In this document: piece by piece, positions 4,591 to 9,748 of the stretch
How positions within the stretch are numbered: position 1 is the first letter of the stretch
How the letters are laid out: each line of letters opens with the position of its first letter
Source: Oscillospiraceae bacterium
Lineage (GTDB): Bacteria > Bacillota_A > Clostridia > Oscillospirales > Oscillospiraceae
DNA length: 11,744 nucleotides
Assembly: GCA_017939025.1 (NCBI GenBank)
Contig: JAGBAI010000062.1
Coordinates: 1 to 11,744 of the forward strand
Reading direction: 5' to 3'
Notes under the pieces: model-generated
Told to the model about the DNA's origin: nothing
The model's database searches: none
Seen by the model: the letters and a program-made list of their open reading frames with translations, nothing else
Program-made: the position numbers and the translations under genes

Positions 4591-6660
4591 ATGTATACCG
4601 TTAATTCCATCCGTAACATCTGCCTGCTGGGCCATAGCGGCAGCGGCAAGTCCGCCCTGGCTGAGAGCTTACTGTACATGACCGGCGCCATCGTTCGTAT
4701 GGGCAAGAACGCCAACGGCAACACCGTGGCTGACTACGATCCCGAAGAGGTCCGCCGTAATATTTCTATCTCCACCTCCGTGATCCCCGTGGAGTACAAG
4801 AACCATAAGATCAACATTCTGGACGCTCCCGGTGCTTTTGACTTCGCCGGTGCTGCTATGGAAGCGCTTCGTGCTGCAGACGCTGCTATTCTGGTCTGCT
4901 CTGCCAAGGACGGCATCACTGTCGGCTTTGAGAAGGCATGGAAGTACTGCGAAGAGCGCAATATGCCCCGTTTCATCTACATCTCCAAGGTAGACGAGGA
5001 CAACTCCGATTACAACGCCACTTTTGAAGCTCTGCGTGAGAAGTACGGCAACAAGATCGCTCCCCTGGTGGTTCCTATCTGGGACTCCTCCAAGAAGGTC
5101 ACCGGCATCATCGATGTGCTGAATAAGCGCGCTTACGAGATGCAGAATCTGAAGCGGGTTGAGATCAACCTGTCCGAGGAGAAGCTGTCTGTCGTTGATG
5201 AGTTCAACTTCGCACTGAAGGAAGCTGTTGCCGAGACCGACGAAGAGCTGATGGAGCGCTTCTTCGAGACTGAGGGTGAGGACTTCACCTATGCGGAAAT
5301 GATCAACGGTATGCACGCCGGTGTCAAGGATCTGAGCCTGTTCCCCGTGCTGTGCGGCTCCGGTGTCACCTGCCTGGGCTCTCTGATGCTGATGGATCAG
5401 ATCATCCACCTGCTGCCCAACCCCGAGCAGGGCAACTACCACAAGGCTACCAACGCAGACGGCAAGACCGAGGAATTCGTTGTCTCCGCCGGCGGCGTTC
5501 CCTCCGCATTTGTCTGGAAGACTGTTTCCGATCAGTTCGGCAAGTACTCCTTCATCAAGGTTCTGTCCGGTGAGATCACTCCCGATACCATTCTGGTCAA
5601 CGCCCGTACCGGCGAAACCGAGAAGCTGGGCCGTATGTACACCATGTGCGGCAAGCAGGCTACCGAGGTTAAGATCCTGTCCTGCGGCGATATCGGCGCC
5701 TTCGGCAAGATGGATAAGGTCAAGACCGGCGATACCCTGTGCGATCCCAGAAAGGTCGTCTCTCTGAAGCAGATCCCCTATCCCGCTCCCTGCTACTCCA
5801 TGGCCATTGCACCCAAGACCCGCGGCCAGGAAGAAAAGGTCGGCACCGGTCTGAACCGTCTGAACGAGGAAGATCCCTCCTTCACCCTGGTCAACAACGC
5901 CGAGACCCATCAGCTGGTGCTGTCCGGCACCGGTGACCAGCAGCTGGATGTGCTGGTGTCCAAGCTGAAGACCCGTTTCGGTGTGGACGCTGTTCTGTTC
6001 CCCGCCAAGATCGCTTACCGTGAGAAGATCAAGTCCAAGGTGGAGGCCCATGGCCGCCATAAGAAGCAGACCGGCGGCTCCGGCCAGTTCGGCGATGTCT
6101 GGATGCGCTTCGAGCCTCAGGATGAGTCCGATGAGATGATCTTTGCTGAGGAAGTCTTCGGCGGCTCTGTTCCCAGAAACTTCTACCCCGCTGTCGAAAA
6201 GGGTATCCAGGAAGCCGTTCTGAAGGGCCCCCTGGCCGGTTATCCCATGGTCGGTCTGAAGGCTGTCCTGTATGATGGCTCCTACCACCCCGTTGACTCC
6301 AACGAAATGGCATTTAAGCTGGCTGCAATCCTGGCTTACAAGGAAGCAATGCCCAAGGCTAACCCCACTCTGCTGGAGCCTGTTGGCGCACTGGCAGTTA
6401 CCGTTCCTGAGGATTACGTCGGTGACGTTATGGGCGACCTGTCCAAGCGCCGCGGCCGTCCCATGGGCATGAACCCCGATTCCGACGGCAATACCGTCAT
6501 CGAGGCAGAAGTTCCCATGGCAGAAATGAGCTCCTACGCCATCGACCTGCGCGCTATGACCCAGGCCCGCGGCTCCTTTACCCTGGAGTTCGTCCGCTAT
6601 GAGGAAGTGCCCAAGCAGAACCAGGCCAAGATCATTGCCGACGCCAAGAACGATGACTAA
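4591..6660 (+). CDS. EF-G-like translational GTPase (divergent paralogue)
   Basis: A 689-residue protein of full EF-G length. The P-loop is GHSGSGKS (14-21), switch I is near RRNISISTS (55-63), G3 is DAPGAFDF (78-85), G4 is SKVD (132-135) and G5 is CGSG (255-258). Domain IV carries HGRHKKQTGGSGQFGDVW (from residue 487), and domain V ends with PEDYVGDVMGDLSKRRGRP. It belongs to the Firmicutes EF-G-like group that exists beside canonical FusA. It is not the fusA of the str operon: no rpsL, rpsG or tuf is nearby. Canonical EF-G has DTPGHVDF, where the His is catalytic; here it is Ala82. The NKxD Asn is Ser132. GTP hydrolysis or nucleotide preference may therefore be altered. Codon use is strongly biased (AAG, AAC, CTG, TCC, CCC), suggesting high expression. 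I chose ATG 4591 because AAAGGAG lies nine bases upstream; the earlier in-frame start at 4552 has none. Confidence 0.85.
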   Translation: MYTVNSIRNICLLGHSGSGKSALAESLLYMTGAIVRMGKNANGNTVADYDPEEVRRNISISTSVIPVEYKNHKINILDAPGAFDFAGAAMEALRAADAAILVCSAKDGITVGFEKAWKYCEERNMPRFIYISKVDEDNSDYNATFEALREKYGNKIAPLVVPIWDSSKKVTGIIDVLNKRAYEMQNLKRVEINLSEEKLSVVDEFNFALKEAVAETDEELMERFFETEGEDFTYAEMINGMHAGVKDLSLFPVLCGSGVTCLGSLMLMDQIIHLLPNPEQGNYHKATNADGKTEEFVVSAGGVPSAFVWKTVSDQFGKYSFIKVLSGEITPDTILVNARTGETEKLGRMYTMCGKQATEVKILSCGDIGAFGKMDKVKTGDTLCDPRKVVSLKQIPYPAPCYSMAIAPKTRGQEEKVGTGLNRLNEEDPSFTLVNNAETHQLVLSGTGDQQLDVLVSKLKTRFGVDAVLFPAKIAYREKIKSKVEAHGRHKKQTGGSGQFGDVWMRFEPQDESDEMIFAEEVFGGSVPRNFYPAVEKGIQEAVLKGPLAGYPMVGLKAVLYDGSYHPVDSNEMAFKLAAILAYKEAMPKANPTLLEPVGALAVTVPEDYVGDVMGDLSKRRGRPMGMNPDSDGNTVIEAEVPMAEMSSYAIDLRAMTQARGSFTLEFVRYEEVPKQNQAKIIADAKNDD

Positions 6661-6674
6661 TTAAAGAACATTCA

Positions 6675-6704
6675 AAACCGGCACAGGAAAACCTGTGCCG
6701 GTTT
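6675..6704 (+). terminator. Intrinsic terminator of the EF-G-like gene
   Basis: AAACCGGCACAGG (6675-6687) and CCTGTGCCGGTTT (6692-6704) form a perfect 13-bp stem with loop AAAA, then CCTTATTAT. It lies 14 nt after the stop codon, which isolates the peptide array downstream as a separate unit. Confidence 0.85.
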
Positions 6705-6865
6705 CCTTATTATAATATAACAGTTTGGAGCATTCCGGAGGGAAGAAGCGGTGAAGCTATAAAAATGAAAGATTACAGAAAAGTCATGTCTTTCTTAAAA
6801 TGCTGTTACCGGAAAAGGGATATCCAATATTTACCCATAATGTTTTCTGCAAAAGTTCGATATTA

Positions 6866-6915
6866 TCCATAAATTGTTCATAAAACCAACAATATCCATT
6901 CATATTTCATTCATA
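6866..6915 (+). repeat. Helically phased TTCATA-type repeats
   Basis: TCCATA at 6866-6871 and TTCATA at 6877-6882, 6899-6904 and 6910-6915 are spaced 11, 22 and 11 bp. All copies therefore fall on about the same face of the helix. They lie 60-110 bp upstream of the predicted -10 element. Confidence 0.5.
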
Positions 6916-6916
6916 C

Positions 6917-6945
6917 AAGTCAATATTCACCCACTCAAAGTCAAT
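6917..6945 (+). repeat. AAGTCAAT direct repeat, 21-bp period
   Basis: Two exact 8-bp copies (6917-6924 and 6938-6945) are two helical turns apart, ending just upstream of the -35 position of the array promoter. The spacing is typical of paired sites for response regulators of the LytTR type. The sequence itself does not clearly match a consensus I know. Confidence 0.5.
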
Positions 6946-6973
6946 TTAACCACTTATTTCCCCCGGAAAGCCG

Positions 6974-6982
6974 TGCTATAAT
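6974..6982 (+). promoter_or_regulatory. Extended -10 element of the peptide array promoter
   Basis: TGC followed by a perfect TATAAT (6977-6982). The -35 position (about 6954-6959) reads TTATTT, which is poor. The direct repeat just upstream fits an activator compensating for it. Confidence 0.6.
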
Positions 6983-7077
6983 ACCTTCACGCTGAGGCGA
7001 ACAAAACAGCCTTATGCAAGTTTGAATAACAAAACTTTCAATTTACAAAATAACCACTCATTTGGAGGATATAGAAT

Positions 7078-7158
7078 ATGAAAAACAACACCATGAAGAA
7101 CCTGACCAAGTCCATGCAGTCCGTTGGCGAAATGCTGAACGTGCTGGGCACTCTGTAA
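7078..7158 (+). CDS. Small peptide 1 of a five-gene tandem array
   Basis: A 26-residue peptide starting MKNNTMKNLTKS and ending GEMLNVLGTL. I do not recognise the family. GGAGG (7064-7068) lies nine bases before the ATG. It differs from the three central copies in a two-residue longer N-terminus and several substitutions (Thr for Ile, Gln-Ser for Thr-Asn, Leu for Ile). The pattern of conserved Lys, hydrophobic and Gly-Glu positions is kept. It has no cysteine, no signal peptide and no acidic cluster. Hydrophobic residues recur every three to four positions, so an amphipathic helix with net positive charge is likely. Codons are those preferred in the nearby EF-G-like gene. Being first, it carries the long leader with the regulatory repeats upstream. 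The conserved ribosome site and conserved protein pattern across five copies argue that it is translated. Confidence 0.75.
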   Translation: MKNNTMKNLTKSMQSVGEMLNVLGTL

Positions 7159-7194
7159 GACATTTCCACACTCAATTCTGGAGGTAAGAATACA

Positions 7195-7269
7195 ATGACC
7201 ATGAAGAAGAATCTGATCAAGTCCATGACCAATGTCGGCGAAATGCTGAACGTCATCGGCACTCTGTAA
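7195..7269 (+). CDS. Small peptide 2 of the tandem array (identical core copy)
   Basis: A 24-residue peptide that begins MTMKKNLIKSMTN and ends GEMLNVIGTL. The protein is identical to copies 3 and 4. The DNA differs from copy 4 within the coding region only by GAA instead of GAG for the glutamate codon. GGAGG (7180-7184) lies ten bases upstream of the ATG. Its preceding spacer is the most diverged of the core spacers, yet is still exactly 36 nt. The peptide has three Lys and one Glu (net charge about +2 before formylation effects), no Cys and regularly spaced Leu/Ile/Met/Val. The role is unknown. Membrane-active peptide, signalling peptide or precursor are all possible, and nothing in the window decides between them. 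Confidence 0.8.
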   Translation: MTMKKNLIKSMTNVGEMLNVIGTL

Positions 7270-7305
7270 GAAACAACCGCACTCATATTTGGAGGTAAGA
7301 ATACA

Positions 7306-7380
7306 ATGACTATGAAGAAGAACCTGATCAAGTCCATGACCAATGTCGGCGAGATGCTGAACGTCATCGGCACTCTGTAA
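7306..7380 (+). CDS. Small peptide 3 of the tandem array (identical core copy)
   Basis: It encodes exactly the same 24 residues as copies 2 and 4. Relative to copy 4 it has two synonymous changes (ACT for ACC at codon 2 and AAC for AAT at codon 6). GGAGG (7291-7295) is ten bases before the ATG. Its spacer is identical to that of copy 4. So few and only silent differences point to recent duplication, gene conversion or selection for the exact peptide. Five sequential ribosome sites on one message would raise the dose of a single product, which fits a peptide needed in quantity. Nothing else in the unit (no leader cleavage motif such as GG at the N-terminal side, no Cys/Ser/Thr-rich core) suggests a known modified-peptide class. 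Confidence 0.8.
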   Translation: MTMKKNLIKSMTNVGEMLNVIGTL

Positions 7381-7416
7381 GAAACAACCGCACTCATATT
7401 TGGAGGTAAGAATACA

Positions 7417-7491
7417 ATGACCATGAAGAAGAATCTGATCAAGTCCATGACCAATGTCGGCGAGATGCTGAACGTCATCGGCACTCTGTAA
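7417..7491 (+). CDS. Small peptide 4 of the tandem array (identical core copy)
   Basis: Third copy of the same 24-residue product, beginning MTMKKNLIKS and ending NVIGTL. GGAGG (7402-7406) is ten bases before the ATG. Both this gene and copy 3 have ATG at codons 1 and 3. The first is chosen because it has the better ribosome-site spacing and because every other copy shows the same layout. Stop codon TAA is used in all five copies. The spacer after it (7492-7527) is diverged from the others but keeps the 36-nt length and the GGAGGTAAG core. Confidence 0.8.
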   Translation: MTMKKNLIKSMTNVGEMLNVIGTL

Positions 7492-7527
7492 GTAATAACC
7501 ATACGCAATTTAGGAGGTAAGTATCTT

Positions 7528-7608
7528 ATGTCTATGAAGAAGAATCTGATGAAGGCTATGGCTCAGTACGGCGAATTTCTGAACATCACCGGCGGCCAGC
7601 TGATGTAA
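7528..7608 (+). CDS. Small peptide 5 of the tandem array (diverged last copy)
   Basis: A 26-residue paralogue starting MSMKKNLMKAMAQYGEFLNI and ending TGGQLM. It keeps the MKKNL-x-K-x-M start, the Gly-Glu pair and the L-N-[VI] positions, but replaces the GTL end with a longer GGQLM tail and gains an aromatic Tyr and Phe. GGAGG (7513-7517) is ten bases upstream of the ATG. It is the last gene before the terminator hairpin at 7618. Its clear divergence beside three identical copies suggests a distinct role, such as a partner peptide in a two-component pair or a self-protection or regulatory peptide; this is inference only. The function is unknown. Confidence 0.75.
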   Translation: MSMKKNLMKAMAQYGEFLNITGGQLM

Positions 7609-7617
7609 ATGAATATC

Positions 7618-7645
7618 GAACCGCCGGACAAGTGTCCGGCGGTTC
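7618..7645 (+). terminator. Hairpin ending the peptide array
   Basis: GAACCGCCGGAC (7618-7629) and GTCCGGCGGTTC (7634-7645) pair perfectly over 12 bp with loop AAGT, nine bases after the last stop codon. Only a short T/C tail (TTGCG) follows, so termination may be partial, or the stem may mainly stabilise the message. Confidence 0.65.
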
Positions 7646-7748
7646 TTGCGTATGGAGATGATTCCCACTGGCAGCAGGAGCAGGGAAAGCACTTTTTACA
7701 GTTTTTTGCCTTGTAACCCGGCAATTTTCACAAAATATATCCGCTGCC

Positions 7749-7777
7749 TTGACCGAGAATTGTTTGTGTGATAAAAT
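7749..7777 (+). promoter_or_regulatory. Sigma-A promoter of the HIT gene
   Basis: TTGACC (7749-7754) and TAAAAT (7772-7777) are 17 bp apart. The predicted start near 7784 leaves a leader of about 40 nt. Confidence 0.75.
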
Positions 7778-7824
7778 GATTTAAGCTATAAACACCAAAT
7801 TAACAACGAAAGAGGTAATTTACT

Positions 7825-8244
7825 ATGAAAGATTGCAACTGCGGTTACTGCATGGGCGGCGAGATCCTGGCCGGTTTCGGCATCAAGATCTGCGACCTGA
7901 AGGTTTCTCAGCTGATCCTGTTCAAGGAGCAGAGCCATCCCGGCCGTGTCATCGTGGCCTACAAGGATCATGTCTCTGAGCTGGTGAACATCTCCGCCGA
8001 AGAGCGCGCCCTGTTCTTCGAGGACGTTGCCACTGCAGCAAACGCCATTCACAAGGCTTTCTCCCCTGATAAGGTCAATTACGGCGCTTATGGCGACGGC
8101 GGCTGCCACCTGCACTTCCATCTGGTTCCCAAGTACCAGGGCGAATTCGAGTGGGGCACTCCTTTTGCTATGAATCCCGGCAAGACCTATCTGACCGAGG
8201 AAGAATACGCTGCCATGATCGAGAAGATCAAGGCTGCTCTGTAA
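7825..8244 (+). CDS. HIT-family (histidine triad) nucleotide-binding protein
   Basis: A 139-residue cytoplasmic protein. The HIT signature H-x-H-x-H is H95, H97 and H99 in CHLHFHLVP. The middle His is the expected nucleophile for nucleoside phosphoramidate or dinucleotide hydrolysis. Upstream features also fit the family: PGRVIVAYKDHVSEL (39-53), where the loop P-G-x-[VL] and K-x-H occur, and a helix ending in NAIHKAF. The N-terminus has a Cys cluster, CNCGYC (4-9), where many HIT proteins have a zinc-binding CxxC. It may hold a metal, although spacing differs from the common CIFC form. Codon use is as biased as in the EF-G-like gene. AGAGG lies upstream of ATG 7825. It is transcribed alone, between its own promoter and a strong terminator. 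The true substrate is unknown. Confidence 0.88.
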   Translation: MKDCNCGYCMGGEILAGFGIKICDLKVSQLILFKEQSHPGRVIVAYKDHVSELVNISAEERALFFEDVATAANAIHKAFSPDKVNYGAYGDGGCHLHFHLVPKYQGEFEWGTPFAMNPGKTYLTEEEYAAMIEKIKAAL

Positions 8245-8263
8245 TCCATAATAAAGCCAACGG

Positions 8264-8292
8264 GCCGCAGCACAAGCTGCGGCTCTTTTTTT
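8264..8292 (+). terminator. Strong intrinsic terminator of the HIT gene
   Basis: GCCGCAGC (8264-8271) and GCTGCGGC (8276-8283) pair perfectly with loop ACAA, followed by TCTTTTTTT. Confidence 0.9.
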
Positions 8293-8315
8293 GCCAGTCT
8301 CCAGCATGGAAGCTA

Positions 8316-8344
8316 TTGTCATTCTCGGCGGTAACTGCTATAAT
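8316..8344 (+). promoter_or_regulatory. Sigma-A promoter of the trkA-trkH operon
   Basis: TTGTCA (8316-8321) and a perfect TATAAT (8339-8344) are 17 bp apart. Transcription would start near 8351, 28 nt before the trkA ATG, which has AGGAGG at 8367-8372. Confidence 0.85.
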
Positions 8345-8378
8345 ATAAGATAACTTTCCCAAATTCAGGAGGTTTTCC

Positions 8379-9737
8379 ATGAATATTATCATTGCCGGTG
8401 ACGGCAAGGTCGGCTCGCTGCTGACCCGGCAGCTTTCTTCTGAAGGCTATGATGTCACTGTGATTGACAGCGATTCCCAGGTTCTGGAGTCCAGCGTGGA
8501 GCGCTACGATGTGATTTCTGTCCATGGCAATTGTGCATCCATGGCAGTTTTACAGGAAGCAGGGGTCAAGGATGCGGATCTGCTGATCGCAGCCACCAGC
8601 GAGGACGAGGTGAATCTGCTCTGCTGCACCACTGCCCATGCGCTGAACCCCAAATTGCACACCATCGCCCGGATCCGCAACCCGGAATATACGGAACAGA
8701 TTTACCGGATGCGCAATGTTTTTGGCCTGTCCATGGTCATCAACCCGGAAAATCAGGCGGCTACGGAGATCGAGCGGCTGCTGAAATACCCCGGCTTCCT
8801 GCGGCGGGATACCTTTGCCAAGGGCCGTACGGAAATTGTGGAGCTGCGGGTGGATGCCGGCAGCAAGCTGTGCAATGTTTCCCTGATGGATCTGCGGGGC
8901 ATTGTCAAGTGCCAGGTACTGGTCTGCGCAGTTCTGCGAAATGGCAGCGCCATTATGCCCAAAGGTGATTTCGTGCTGAAAGAGGGCGACCGGGTGTTCT
9001 TCACAGCCCTGTCCCAGAATCTGACCACCCTGCTGAAAAACTTAGGTATCCTGACCCGCCGGGTGCGCAGCGTTACCCTCTGCGGTGGCGGCCGAATCAG
9101 CTATTATCTGGCAAAACGGCTGAAAAAGTCCGGCATTACAGCACAGATCATTGAAAATGATTACAGCCGCTGTCAGGAGCTGTGCGAGCTGCTGCCGGAT
9201 ACAGACATCATCCACGGCGATATCAGCGAGCAGGATCTGCTGGACAGTGAGGGCCTTGCCAACACCGATGCGGTGGTGACGCTGACGGGCCTGGATGAGC
9301 TGAATATGATCGTATCCCTGTACGCCACCTCCCGGGGTGTGCCCCAGGTCATCACCAAGCTGGGCCATACCGGCAACCGCAGTGTCATCGATTCTCTGTC
9401 CCTTGGCAGCGTGGTTTCCCCCCGGGAACTGGTCTGCAGCAACATCGTCCGCTATGTCCGGGCCATGGAGAACCAGACCGGCGCCGCCATTTCCGTCCAC
9501 ACCATTGCGGACGGCCAGGCGGAGGCTATGGAGTTCCTGGTGGACAGCACTACCAAGCACTGCGGCAAGGCTCTGAAAGACATCAGACTGAAGCCCAATG
9601 TGCTGCTGGTGAGCATTTCCCACGGCGCGGAGACGGAGATCCCCAACGGCGGCTCCTGCTTTGAAGCCGGAGATACCGTGGTGGTGGTCACCAACGGCCG
9701 GGAAGTCATCAAGCAGCTGAACGATATTTTTGCATAA
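8379..9737 (+). CDS. trkA: TrkA potassium uptake regulatory subunit
   Basis: A 452-residue cytoplasmic gating subunit of a Trk-type potassium transporter. It has two tandem RCK modules. The first Rossmann part starts at residue 1 with the nucleotide motif G7-x-G9-x-x-G12 (AGDGKVGS) and the acidic VIDSD about 20 residues later. A RCK-C part follows around 140-215 (for example AIMPKGDFVLKEGDRVFF). The second Rossmann part has GGGRIS (236-241), in which the third Gly is Ser. The second RCK-C part is at about 375-452 (FEAGDTVVVVTN). Such proteins form rings on the cytoplasmic side of TrkH and respond to NAD(H) and ATP/ADP. The changed second glycine motif may mean that only the first site binds the dinucleotide normally. 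Length is usual for the family. It is the first gene of the operon, 11 nt ahead of trkH. Confidence 0.93.
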   Translation: MNIIIAGDGKVGSLLTRQLSSEGYDVTVIDSDSQVLESSVERYDVISVHGNCASMAVLQEAGVKDADLLIAATSEDEVNLLCCTTAHALNPKLHTIARIRNPEYTEQIYRMRNVFGLSMVINPENQAATEIERLLKYPGFLRRDTFAKGRTEIVELRVDAGSKLCNVSLMDLRGIVKCQVLVCAVLRNGSAIMPKGDFVLKEGDRVFFTALSQNLTTLLKNLGILTRRVRSVTLCGGGRISYYLAKRLKKSGITAQIIENDYSRCQELCELLPDTDIIHGDISEQDLLDSEGLANTDAVVTLTGLDELNMIVSLYATSRGVPQVITKLGHTGNRSVIDSLSLGSVVSPRELVCSNIVRYVRAMENQTGAAISVHTIADGQAEAMEFLVDSTTKHCGKALKDIRLKPNVLLVSISHGAETEIPNGGSCFEAGDTVVVVTNGREVIKQLNDIFA

Positions 9738-9748
9738 CGGAGGCCCTT

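Larger units (their letters stand above)
6717..7077 (+). promoter_or_regulatory. AT-rich regulatory region of the peptide array
   Basis: A gene-free stretch of 361 nt, visibly richer in A/T than its surroundings. Three things stand out. TCCATA/TTCATA hexamers start at 6866, 6877, 6899 and 6910, all at multiples of 11 bp. AAGTCAAT is repeated at 6917-6924 and 6938-6945, a period of 21 bp. An extended -10, TGCTATAAT (6974-6982), has no good -35 box. Transcription would start near 6989, giving a leader of about 89 nt. A weak promoter with phased upstream repeats suggests activator control. A small frame at 6765-6872 is noted but rejected. Confidence 0.6.
7159..7527 (+). repeat. Tandem ~111-bp repeat units of the peptide array
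   Basis: Start codons lie at 7195, 7306, 7417 and 7528, exactly 111 bp apart; the first copy (7078) is 117 bp ahead of the second because its coding part is two codons longer. Each unit is a 36-nt spacer (around CACTCATATTTGGAGGTAAG) plus a micro-gene. The units starting at 7270 and 7381 differ at only two bases. The spacers are 7159-7194, 7270-7305, 7381-7416 and 7492-7527. Confidence 0.85.

Noticed and set aside
4669..6288. Minus-strand frame of 539 codons inside the EF-G-like gene
   Set aside because: The strong codon bias of the sense gene (few TTA, CTA and TCA codons) leaves the antisense frame open. The composition (rich in G, L, Q, H and D) and lack of motifs or a start site argue against a real protein.
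6765..6872. Small frame of 35 codons starting MKDYRKVMSFLKCCYRK upstream of the peptide array
   Set aside because: It has no ribosome site at a workable distance, its codon use (TTA, AGA) is unlike its neighbours, and it ends within the phased regulatory repeats. It is probably chance, though comparative data could revive it.
7038..7508. Minus-strand frame of 156 codons across the peptide array
   Set aside because: It is the antisense shadow of the 111-bp repeats (a multiple of three, so it stays open) and has no ribosome site; its internal repetition simply mirrors the plus-strand units.
7078..7608. Modified-peptide (RiPP) or Agr-type thiolactone precursor
   Set aside because: The peptides contain no cysteine, no recognisable leader and core boundary, and no maturation, protease or transporter gene lies in the window. 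A distant locus cannot be excluded.
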